The notes beneath the pieces were generated by a model. It was not told the DNA's origin and did no database searches. It worked only from the letters and a program-made list of their open reading frames with translations. A program made the position numbers and the translations under genes. A DNA stretch of 64,000 nt from Sphingomicrobium arenosum (GTDB lineage Bacteria; Pseudomonadota; Alphaproteobacteria; Sphingomonadales; Sphingomonadaceae), in contig NZ_JANPVN010000001.1 of NCBI RefSeq assembly GCF_026157085.1, forward strand, positions 1,736,001 to 1,800,000. The letters are read 5' to 3'. This document shows, piece after piece, positions 41,653-49,618 of the stretch (positions are counted from its first letter, which is position 1; each line of letters begins with the position of its first letter).

Positions 41653-44211
41653 TTAGCGGCTTGCCTTGACGATCGCGCGCTCGACCAATTTGTGATCGAT
41701 CACACGGGCGATCGGGCGATGCGCGCCACTGTCGTCGCGGCGCACGAGCACCAGCGCGAACTCCTCGTTGGCACCGAGGCGTTCAAGGTCGATCGCATCG
41801 CGTTGACGAAGGCGCCGGGCCGCGGCTTCCACGGCGCGGCTCGGGCCGCCCGCGGCGGGCACCTCCTCGCCGCGCTTCAGGGCGCGTTCGGCGGCGACGA
41901 GCCCCTTGAGCCCGCCTTCGGCCTCGCTCACAAAGGCTTCGAATTCGCCCTGCGCGAGGCCCTCGCGGTGGCCATAGGACAAAGCGGCAGCGAATTCGGT
42001 GAGGCGCGTCTTGTCGTAATCCACCCCGAAGACAAGCTTGACGATCGGAGTCATGGGCGCGCGCGCCTGCACGGTCAGCTCGGCGGCCTCGAGGAGCGCG
42101 GCATAGTGATCGGGCTCCGCCTCGGCAACGAGGCTGAAATCATAGGCCTGACCGAGCGCGCGGTAGAGCGCGGAACGGCTGCGGCTGTCCGCGTCGTTGG
42201 ACAGCGCGGCGGCCTCGCGCGCCGCCTCGAGCCATGTCTCGAGCTGCGAGGGTTCGTCGTCGGCTTCGGCGACGTCTTCGGCTTTGGCTTCGGCGACGTC
42301 TTCGGCCTTGGCGTCATCGGGTTCGTCGACTTCGTCGAGCGCGGCAACTGGCTCGGGCTCGGCTTCCACGTCGGCCACGCCGTCTTCGAACTCGGGGTCG
42401 GCCTCGACCGCTTCCACGCGTTCGAACGCCGCTTCGATCTCGGCCGGCTGTTCGGTCATCTCATCGAGCGTCTCGTCCGTAGCGACAGGCTCGTCTGGCA
42501 CGACCTGCTCGGACGCGGTATCCTCGCCATCGCACGCCGCTTCCTCGACTTCGGCCGGTGCGGAGGCGTCTGCATCGACATCGGTCTCGTCGACTAACTC
42601 ATCTTCCACGGCGAGGTCGAGCGGGTCGTCCTCGACCGGTTCGGACAGATCTGCCTCTTCGGACAGCAGGAGTTCGTCGTCGTCTTCATCGTCCCAAGCC
42701 TCCGCCTCGACTTCAGGTGCTGAGTCATCGTCGGAGACGACGTTGGTTTCGGCGGCCTCTTCGACGTCGACCTCGCTGTCCACCTCCTCATCCGCTGTCG
42801 CTTCGGCCGCATCGTCAGCCTCGGCCGCGGGGCGCGGCGCAAAGGAGGCTTCCTCCTCCTCCGGCATGGCGGGAGCGAAGGAAATCACGCCGTCTTCGGA
42901 CAAAGCGGGACCCTCGTCCTCGGCGTCCGACTCGAGCATTTCGGCATCGCCCAAGTCGAGCGGTTCCTCTTCCTCGGACATCACCGCATTGTCGTGATCG
43001 AGCGGCGCTTCCTCGGTGAGGTCCTGGGCTTCGGCCGGCGCATCATCGCCGAGCGCAAAGGGATCGTCGACGTCGTCTTCCAACCCCATGTCGGCGAGCG
43101 GGTCGGGCCGTTCCATCTTCTCGTAGCGACCGGTCAGTTCGGCATAGCCGCTCTCGTCGCCGATCTCGTCATGTTCGCCCTCATCGCCCATGTCGTCGGG
43201 CAGGTCGACCGCGGCCAGCGCGGCATAATCGGCACCGTCGGCGGCGCGCTCTTCTTCCTCGGGCTCGACCGGGTCGAAGGCCACCATGCCGGGCGCCGCT
43301 TCGTCTTCGGCGACCTTGGCAATCGCGTCATCGTCCTGCGCGTCATCGGCCACCGGCCCGTCGAGCGTGAGCGGTTCGACCTCGTCCGACAGCACCATCG
43401 GCTCATCAGCGACAGGCGTGCCCTCTTCGGCGTGGACGACCTCTTCCTCGATGTCGCCTGCCGCGTCGGCGCAGACTTCAGCAGCGATCTGGTCGTCCTC
43501 GGGTGCGGCGGCGATCGTCTCGGCAAGCGCTTCCTCGGCAGCGGCGAGAATCTCGCCGACCCCGGCGGCGGCGGCAGCGTCGTCGCCCGCCGCATCGCTC
43601 GCCGTCTCTTCCTCGGGCGCCTCGGCCTGCGGGCCGTCGCCCTGCGGCACCGGCGCGGGCGCGTCGAGATCTTCCATCTCGCCTGCCGCTTCTTCCTCGG
43701 CGCGGGCCTTGGCCTCGGCCTCTTCTTTGCGCTGCTCGGCGGTCTTCCAGTTGATCACCGCGTAGACGAAGTCGATGGTCTTGTCGTCGGACGAGAAGGG
43801 CATGAGGATGCCGCGATAGAGCGGGCCGTCGCCGACTTCCTCGGCACTGCCGCTCTCGAACCCGACGGGGGCGCGGCATTCCATCAAACGCTCATAATGT
43901 TCGGCAACGAGGCCGAGCATCGAATCGGCGGGCACCTGGCTCAGCCGTTCGATCGATTCGCCGATGTCGCATTGGTTGCGGATCGCCTGACCCACATAAG
44001 GGAGCGCAGGGTCCTCGGCGCCATTGGTGAAGTCCATCAGCACGCTGTTGACGGCGAAATTCTGCAAATCGGCAGGTTTCAGATCGTCGATCGAGGGAAA
44101 GTCGCGGCCATCGAGCAACGAATACCAATAATTATAGGCGCGCACCTGCATGCGCCGGTCGGCGATCGCGGCCTGGCTGCCATTGTCGAACTGCTTCTGA
44201 TCCGCGTGCAT
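41653..44211 (-). CDS. PAS-domain protein with a very long acidic linker
   Basis: An 852-residue protein of unusual design. Residues 1-160 form a PAS_5-like domain (RAYNYWYSLLDGRDFPSIDD, FVYAVINWKTAEQRK at its end). Residues about 165-640 are almost entirely Glu, Asp and Ala with few other residues, predicted disordered, and include a short repeat AKAEDVAEAKAEDVAEADDE. Residues about 640-852 return to a mixed, folded composition (SQLETWLEAAREAAALSNDA; VFGVDYDKTRLTEFAAALSY). The C-terminal part resembles no enzyme I know. It could be a sensor linked to a partner-binding domain by a flexible polyanion. Confidence 0.75.
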   Translation of the reverse strand: MHADQKQFDNGSQAAIADRRMQVRAYNYWYSLLDGRDFPSIDDLKPADLQNFAVNSVLMDFTNGAEDPALPYVGQAIRNQCDIGESIERLSQVPADSMLGLVAEHYERLMECRAPVGFESGSAEEVGDGPLYRGILMPFSSDDKTIDFVYAVINWKTAEQRKEEAEAKARAEEEAAGEMEDLDAPAPVPQGDGPQAEAPEEETASDAAGDDAAAAAGVGEILAAAEEALAETIAAAPEDDQIAAEVCADAAGDIEEEVVHAEEGTPVADEPMVLSDEVEPLTLDGPVADDAQDDDAIAKVAEDEAAPGMVAFDPVEPEEEERAADGADYAALAAVDLPDDMGDEGEHDEIGDESGYAELTGRYEKMERPDPLADMGLEDDVDDPFALGDDAPAEAQDLTEEAPLDHDNAVMSEEEEPLDLGDAEMLESDAEDEGPALSEDGVISFAPAMPEEEEASFAPRPAAEADDAAEATADEEVDSEVDVEEAAETNVVSDDDSAPEVEAEAWDDEDDDELLLSEEADLSEPVEDDPLDLAVEDELVDETDVDADASAPAEVEEAACDGEDTASEQVVPDEPVATDETLDEMTEQPAEIEAAFERVEAVEADPEFEDGVADVEAEPEPVAALDEVDEPDDAKAEDVAEAKAEDVAEADDEPSQLETWLEAAREAAALSNDADSRSRSALYRALGQAYDFSLVAEAEPDHYAALLEAAELTVQARAPMTPIVKLVFGVDYDKTRLTEFAAALSYGHREGLAQGEFEAFVSEAEGGLKGLVAAERALKRGEEVPAAGGPSRAVEAAARRLRQRDAIDLERLGANEEFALVLVRRDDSGAHRPIARVIDHKLVERAIVKASR

Positions 44212-44378
44212 CTGGGCCCACCCCGACTCTCATTGACGTCAGCGTGGGAGCATGGGGATGCGGGCTGAAAAAAGCGTTAAGGACCGATCAACCAGTCGCT
44301 TGTCGCCAAGGCTTGCAGTGGCCATCGCACCTTGGTAGAGGCGCGCATCCGCGTGGCCCTTCCCGGGCCGACCGCGAT

Positions 44379-44454
44379 GCCGCAGTAGCTCAGCTGGTAG
44401 AGCACGTCATTCGTAATGATGGGGTCGGGGGTTCGAGTCCCTTCTGCGGCACCA
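44379..44454 (+). tRNA. tRNA-Thr (anticodon CGT)
   Basis: Full cloverleaf over 76 bases: acceptor GCCGCAG with CTGCGGC, D-arm GCTC...GAGC, anticodon stem CGTCA/TGATG with loop TTCGTAA, T-arm with GGTTCGAGTCC, and encoded 3' ACCA. The anticodon CGT decodes ACG threonine codons. The opposite strand gives a false open frame (see rejected list). Confidence 0.97.
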
Positions 44455-44530
44455 CTTCCTTCCATTCATGCGTACAAGCCGCGCCGATGCGTGTTGTCAT
44501 GCGCATCCTTGCCTGTCGGCGATGGCAACG

Positions 44531-44563
44531 AAAAGGGGCCCCGGACGAACCGGGACCCCTTCT
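44531..44563 (-). terminator. intrinsic terminator after the TonB receptor gene
   Basis: On the minus strand AAGAAGGGGTCCCGG pairs with CCGGGGCCCCTTTTC around TTCGT, leaving a TTTTC tail. It starts 27 bp after the stop of the TonB-dependent receptor gene. Confidence 0.75.
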
Positions 44564-44590
44564 TGTCGGATCGCTGACCCGCGGGTTCGA

Positions 44591-47500
44591 CTAGAAGTCG
44601 AAGCGCGCGAGGAACGAGAAGCGACGATCGTTGCGGAACGCCGAACGCGTGATCCGCGAGCCGTCGTAATCGATCAGCTGCGACGTCCGGGTCACCTCGT
44701 CGAGGAGGTTCACACCCTGGACCCCGACCTTGATGTTGTCGGTCAGCGCATAGAAGACCGACGCGTCGAGCTGGCCCGTCGCCTCGCCGTAGATCGGCGA
44801 GAAGGGGAAGATCACGTCGCGCGGGGTCTGCAGGAACTCCGAGCGCCAATTGTAGGCGGCACGGGCCGACAGGCCACCATATTCGTAGAACACCGTCGCA
44901 TTGACCGTATGCTCCGAAATGCCGGCAAGCGGGAGACCCTGCGCCAGCGGGCTCTGCCCACCGGGGTTGTCGTTGAAGAACTCGCCGCCATCGACATAGG
45001 TGTAGGTGACCTGTGAGCCGAGACCCGCAAGCGGTCCGGGCAGGAAGTCGTACACCTGCTGGTAGGCGACTTCGACACCCTTCAGGCGACCGCTTTCGAG
45101 GTTCTGCGGACCGGTAACGATGACCTCGTAGGTCTCGCCATTGTCGGTATTGACCAGTTCCTCGATCACGGCACCGTTGATGATGACGTCGTCGATGTCC
45201 TTCATGAAGGCGGTCAGGGTCAGCGAGCCGACCGTGTCCCAATACCATTCGAACGACACGTCGTAGTTCCATGCCTGGATCGGCCGCACAAACGGGTTGC
45301 CCGCGTTGAAGCCAAAGAGCGGGCCCGAGGCTTCGGTACCGGCAGAGACGAGGTTGTTGATATTGTCGCCGAGCACGCCGCCGACACCCGCCGCGGCGAG
45401 GTCCGGACGCGTCATCGCCTTCGACACGGCGGCACGCAGGATCATGCCATTATTCATGTCGAGACGCGCATTGAAGCTCGGCAGCCAATTGTCATAGGTC
45501 TGGCCGGTGCCGATGTCGGTGCGCGCACCGTTCAGCGCCGACACAAATTCACCGAGACGCTCTTCGGGCAGCGAGCAATAGCTGGCGAAGGTCGCCCCCG
45601 GGGGCACGTTGGCACAACGGTTCTCGAGATCCGAGATTTCCGCCACGCCGTCACCGTCGCCGCCGTAGTTCACCCCGGCCACCTCGTTGGGCGCGTCGAT
45701 GATGCTGGCATCGGGGAAGCTCAGGATGCCGTCCGAACGCACGCTGGTGTCGGCGTAACGCACGCCGAAGTTGCCATCGAGCACCCAGCCGTTGTCGAAC
45801 TCCATCTCGTAATCGGCACGGGCGTAGAGGCCGAGCGTCGATTCGCCGATACGCTGAATGTTGGCGGGCGCGAAGATCGGCTCGCCATTCTCGTCGAGCG
45901 CGATGAGATCGCGCGCCTGATCCGAACGGGTGAAGTCCTGGATCGGCTGGAATTCGCCTTCGAGGGTGCCAGCGAGATACTTTTCGAGCAGGTCGTCGCC
46001 GCCGTAGAAGAAGCCCGCGCCGGCCGGAGTCGGCACGTTGCCGCGCTGGAAATTGTCGCCATAGGGGTCGTACAGCGACGCCTGGCTCGGGAAGTCGACG
46101 ACATAGGCGCCGCCACCGTTGCCGTAGAAACGATCGGGATCGTTCTGCGACCAGTTCCAGTCGCCGTTACGCGTCGACCAGGTATCGCCGAAGTTCGACC
46201 ACACCTGATAGTAAGCACCACGGCTGATCTGGTTGCGCTCGGCCCAACGGGCGCCGAAACGCACGCGCTCGATCGGACCGGCCTCGAGATCATATTCAAG
46301 GTCGGCCTTGAAGCTGTTGAGGTTCGCATTGTTGCGACCGCGACCGTCGAGGTGGAACCAGAAGAGGGTGCCTTCGGGATCCTGGTTGGCGGTCAGCGGC
46401 GTGCCGCTGCCACCCGAACCGGCCTCGAGGAACTGCACGACCGGGGTTTCGCCCGAATTGTCGAAATACAGGTCGCTGAAGGTCTTCATCGCGGTGATGA
46501 TGCCGTCGAGGCTGCGATCCGAATTCAGATACTGATATTCGACATTACCACGCAGGCGATCGGTCAGCGCGAAGTCGACGTCGACCGAGAAATCCTCGGT
46601 CATCGCTTCGTCCTGCTGGCGGAAACGCACGTTCTCGGTCGGAATACCCACGATGTCGAATTCGCTCAGCTGGGTATAGGTCGCCGATACGAGCTGGTTG
46701 CCGATGACAACCGGGTTGGTGCCCGGCGCGATGACCGGCACGTAGCGATCGTCGTTGACGAGCGCGAGCGTGGCGAATTCCTCGAGGCTGCCCTCGGTCT
46801 CGGCGCGCATATATTCGGCGGTGATGAGCAGCTCGCCGCCCGCGCTTTCGAACTGGGCGACACCCGAATAGGCGTTGCGGTCGCGGGTCAGCGTGGTGGT
46901 GCGGACACCGGCGCCCTTGGGCGCGATGACGAGGCCGCTGGGGTCGAATTCGTCGGGGCCGAGCGGATCGCCGCTCAGACCGCCGCTGCCCGCATCAATG
47001 GTGCGGTAGCACAGGTCGTCGGCGCCAAGATCGGGATCACGATAGCAAGGGTCGGTGATCTGGCTCGCATCGGTGCGAGTCACCAGTTCCTGCTGGGCGT
47101 AAGCCACCTGGAGGCCGATGGTGCCGGCTTCGAAGTCCCAGGTGTTTGCCGCCAGCAGCGAGAAGCCGGGCGACCATTCCTCGGCGAGATCGCCGACGTT
47201 CGCCTCGACCGTGCCGGCCAGCTTGAAGCCGGGGTTGTCGAGCGGCTTGCGGGTGACGAGGTTGACCGTCCCCGAGATGCCGCCCTCGACCATGTCGGCG
47301 GTGAGGTTCTTGTAGACTTCGACGCGGCCCAGCAGTTCGGGCGAAACGTCGTTGAAGCCGAGGTTACGGCCACCATTGGCCGAGAAGATGTCGCGTCCGT
47401 TGAGTTCCGACCGGACGTAGGGAAGGCCGCGGATGATGACACCCGAACCCTCGACGCTGAAGCGATCGGGGTCGTCGCGCTGGGCAAAGCGGCTGATGTT

Positions 47501-47833
47501 GACGCCCGGGACGCGCTGCAGCGATTCGGCGACCGAACGGTCGGGAAGCGCGCCGATGTCCTCGGCGGTGATGACGTCGACGAAGGTGTCGGCGTCGCGC
47601 TTGATGTCCTGCGCGGTGTTGAGGCTCTTGAGGAAGCCGGTGATGACGACAGTATCGTCCTCTTCGATCACCGGTGCATCGGTGCCCTCGAGTTCCTCGG
47701 GTTCGTTCTCGGCCTGCGCCGGATCGCTCGCGTCCTGCGCATAAGCGGGCTGCGACAAGGCCATGACCATCGCGAAGCTCGACGCGGTGCCGAGCATACG
47801 CATGCTAAACAAGTTCTTCTCTTCGGTAGCCAA
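44591..47833 (-). CDS. TonB-dependent receptor (carbohydrate-locus type)
   Basis: Outer-membrane, TonB-energised import channel of 1080 residues. The N-terminus has a signal peptide (MLGTASSFAMVMALSQPAYA, about 13-32). A TonB-box-like acidic segment EEDDTVVITGFLKSLNTAQD follows, then the plug: ALPDRSVAESLQRVPGVNIS, VIIRGLPYVRSELNGRDIFS and VEGGISGTVNLVTRKPLDNP. The rest is a beta-barrel ending with an aromatic final residue (FLARFDF). The TTG start is chosen because GGGGAGGATC sits 5 nt before it; ATGs further in are possible. Two LacI-type palindromes lie upstream (47905-47939). Substrate is probably an oligosaccharide, by neighbours. Confidence 0.92.
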   Translation of the reverse strand: MATEEKNLFSMRMLGTASSFAMVMALSQPAYAQDASDPAQAENEPEELEGTDAPVIEEDDTVVITGFLKSLNTAQDIKRDADTFVDVITAEDIGALPDRSVAESLQRVPGVNISRFAQRDDPDRFSVEGSGVIIRGLPYVRSELNGRDIFSANGGRNLGFNDVSPELLGRVEVYKNLTADMVEGGISGTVNLVTRKPLDNPGFKLAGTVEANVGDLAEEWSPGFSLLAANTWDFEAGTIGLQVAYAQQELVTRTDASQITDPCYRDPDLGADDLCYRTIDAGSGGLSGDPLGPDEFDPSGLVIAPKGAGVRTTTLTRDRNAYSGVAQFESAGGELLITAEYMRAETEGSLEEFATLALVNDDRYVPVIAPGTNPVVIGNQLVSATYTQLSEFDIVGIPTENVRFRQQDEAMTEDFSVDVDFALTDRLRGNVEYQYLNSDRSLDGIITAMKTFSDLYFDNSGETPVVQFLEAGSGGSGTPLTANQDPEGTLFWFHLDGRGRNNANLNSFKADLEYDLEAGPIERVRFGARWAERNQISRGAYYQVWSNFGDTWSTRNGDWNWSQNDPDRFYGNGGGAYVVDFPSQASLYDPYGDNFQRGNVPTPAGAGFFYGGDDLLEKYLAGTLEGEFQPIQDFTRSDQARDLIALDENGEPIFAPANIQRIGESTLGLYARADYEMEFDNGWVLDGNFGVRYADTSVRSDGILSFPDASIIDAPNEVAGVNYGGDGDGVAEISDLENRCANVPPGATFASYCSLPEERLGEFVSALNGARTDIGTGQTYDNWLPSFNARLDMNNGMILRAAVSKAMTRPDLAAAGVGGVLGDNINNLVSAGTEASGPLFGFNAGNPFVRPIQAWNYDVSFEWYWDTVGSLTLTAFMKDIDDVIINGAVIEELVNTDNGETYEVIVTGPQNLESGRLKGVEVAYQQVYDFLPGPLAGLGSQVTYTYVDGGEFFNDNPGGQSPLAQGLPLAGISEHTVNATVFYEYGGLSARAAYNWRSEFLQTPRDVIFPFSPIYGEATGQLDASVFYALTDNIKVGVQGVNLLDEVTRTSQLIDYDGSRITRSAFRNDRRFSFLARFDF

Positions 47834-47904
47834 AAGATCCTCCCCGATTTATTGGCGAAGCGCTGGAATCGCGCGAATTTTGACGGTTCAGGTTTAATGT
47901 TGGC

Positions 47905-47939
47905 TGTGATCGTTCACAAGCAAAAGATGAACGTTCACA
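47905..47939. promoter_or_regulatory. two LacI-type operators between TonB receptor and halogenase genes
   Basis: TGTGATCGTTCACA (47905-47918) is a 14-bp near-palindrome. GATGAACGTTCACA (47926-47939) is a second, weaker copy; the centres are 21 bp apart, two helical turns. Copies of the first occur before the FucP-type transporter (54598) and, with changes, between GH3 and lacI (52151, 52196). The 200-bp divergent region between the two start codons holds both promoters. Confidence 0.8.
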
Positions 47940-48033
47940 ATTTGCCTCTTTTCCGTTATTTCGTGCGGACTTAAGCCAGTTTGCGTAAAGGAAGTGTTGC
48001 GCTCGGGTTACAGGTGGAGAGGACGGTAGGTTC

Positions 48034-49536
48034 ATGGGTATCAGGAAGATCGTCATCGTCGGTGGCGGCACCGCGGGATGGATGACCGCGGCAGCATTGT
48101 CGCGGCTCGCCCAGGCGCGCGCGGTGGAAATCGTGCTGGTCGAGAGCGAACTCATCGGCACGGTCGGGGTCGGCGAGGCGACCATCCCCCCGTTCATCAA
48201 CTTCCAGGACCGCCTCGGCATCGATGAAGCCGAGATGCTCGCCGCCGTCCAGGGCAGCTTCAAACTGGGTATCCATTTCGTCGATTGGGAGCGCCAAGGC
48301 GACAGCTATTTCCACCCCTTCGGCAACTATGGCTATGCCGTCGACAGCGTGTCCTTTCACGAGATCTGGATGCGCTATCGCATGGCCGGCGACGAGCGCC
48401 CACTGCACCATTTCAGCCCCGAGACCATGATGGCGATGCACCGCCGCTTCATGCACCAGGCCGAGGGCGAGGACCTGCCCGCGATCAACTATGCCTATCA
48501 TATCGACGCGACCGCCTACGCGCGCTTCCTGCGCCGCTATGCCGAGGGGCGCGGCGTGGTGCGCAAGGAAGGCAAGATCGTCAGCTCCGACCTGCATGGC
48601 GAGAGCGGCTTCGTGCGCTCCGTCACGCTCGACGACGGGACCGAGATCGCGGGCGATTTCTTCGTCGACTGCTCGGGCTTTCGTGGCCTTCTCATCGAAA
48701 ATGCGCTCGAGACGGGCTATGAGGAATGGACGCACTGGCTGCCGTGCGATCGCGCGGTGGCAATCCCGTCGGCTGGCGATGGCACGGTGCTCCCTTACAC
48801 CCGCGCGACCGCGCACAGCGCGGGCTGGCAATGGCGCGTGCCGCTACAGACGCGAAACGGCAACGGCCATGTCTATTGCTCGCAATTCATGGAGGCCGAC
48901 GAGGCCACCGACATCCTGCTGAAAAATATCGACGGCGAAGCGCTCGCCGATCCCAACCACCTGCGTTTCGTCACCGGGCGCCGCAAGAAATTCTGGAACA
49001 AGAATGTCGTGGCGATCGGCCTGTCGGGTGGCTTCATGGAGCCGCTGGAATCGACTTCGATCCACCTCATCCAGTCGGCGATCAGCAAGCTCGCCGGCAT
49101 GCTCAGCCTCGATGGCATCACCGAGGCCCAACAGGACACGTTCAACCGCCTCCTGGGCAAGGAATTCTCGCGCATCCGCGACTTCCTCATCCTGCATTAC
49201 AAGGCGACGAGCCGCGACGATTCCGAATTCTGGAATTATTGCCGCACGATGAGCATCCCCGACACGTTGGAGGAAAAGATCGAGATGTTCCGCCTCAACG
49301 GCCAGGTCTTCCGCGAGGAGGACGAGCTGTTTGCGGAAACGAGCTGGGTCGCAGTCATGATGGGGCAGGGCATCGTGCCCAGCCGCCCGAGCGCCATGGC
49401 GCACACCCTCGACCTCGGCAAGCTCAGGTCGGAATATGAGGGCATGGACCAGTCGATCAAATATCTCGTTTCCAAGGCCAAGCCGCACGACCAGTATCTC
49501 GCCGATTATTGCCCCACCGCGATAGCCGCCGAATAG
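48034..49536 (+). CDS. tryptophan-halogenase-family flavoprotein
   Basis: FAD-dependent halogenase-fold protein of 500 residues. The FAD loop is VGGGTAGWMTAAALSRL, the conserved lysine that would handle hypohalous acid is in GSFKLGIHFVDW, the halogenase motif WxWxxP is present as GWQWRVPL, and the flavin-site glutamate is in PLESTSIHLIQS. So the residues needed for chlorination chemistry seem intact. In sphingomonads and Caulobacter such genes are often divergent from TonB receptors in sugar loci, where no halogenated product is known. The true reaction is uncertain. Confidence 0.87.
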   Translation: MGIRKIVIVGGGTAGWMTAAALSRLAQARAVEIVLVESELIGTVGVGEATIPPFINFQDRLGIDEAEMLAAVQGSFKLGIHFVDWERQGDSYFHPFGNYGYAVDSVSFHEIWMRYRMAGDERPLHHFSPETMMAMHRRFMHQAEGEDLPAINYAYHIDATAYARFLRRYAEGRGVVRKEGKIVSSDLHGESGFVRSVTLDDGTEIAGDFFVDCSGFRGLLIENALETGYEEWTHWLPCDRAVAIPSAGDGTVLPYTRATAHSAGWQWRVPLQTRNGNGHVYCSQFMEADEATDILLKNIDGEALADPNHLRFVTGRRKKFWNKNVVAIGLSGGFMEPLESTSIHLIQSAISKLAGMLSLDGITEAQQDTFNRLLGKEFSRIRDFLILHYKATSRDDSEFWNYCRTMSIPDTLEEKIEMFRLNGQVFREEDELFAETSWVAVMMGQGIVPSRPSAMAHTLDLGKLRSEYEGMDQSIKYLVSKAKPHDQYLADYCPTAIAAE

Positions 49537-49558
49537 GCTCCTGCACCCAACTTACATG

Positions 49559-49597
49559 AAAAAGGCCCGCTCCCCTTACCGGGGGGCGGGCCTTTTC
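49559..49597. terminator. bidirectional terminator between halogenase and GH3 genes
   Basis: AAAAGGCCCGC pairs with GCGGGCCTTTT, and the inner CCCC/GGGG pairs close a TTACC loop. It has A-rich and T-rich flanks, so it works from both sides. It lies between the stops of the halogenase-like gene (plus) and the GH3 gene (minus). Confidence 0.85.
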
Positions 49598-49618
49598 ATC
49601 TTTCGCAGAGGCCGCGCG

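Noticed and set aside
42197..42997. Plus-strand Ser/Ala-rich frame that looks like a repetitive adhesin
   Set aside because: It is the antisense of the acidic linker in the PAS protein: Glu/Asp codons read as Ser/Ser on the other strand.
44277..44465. Minus-strand open frame giving GTRTPDPIITNDVLYQLSYCG
   Set aside because: It is the antisense of the tRNA-Thr gene; this peptide is a well-known false protein made from tRNA sequence.
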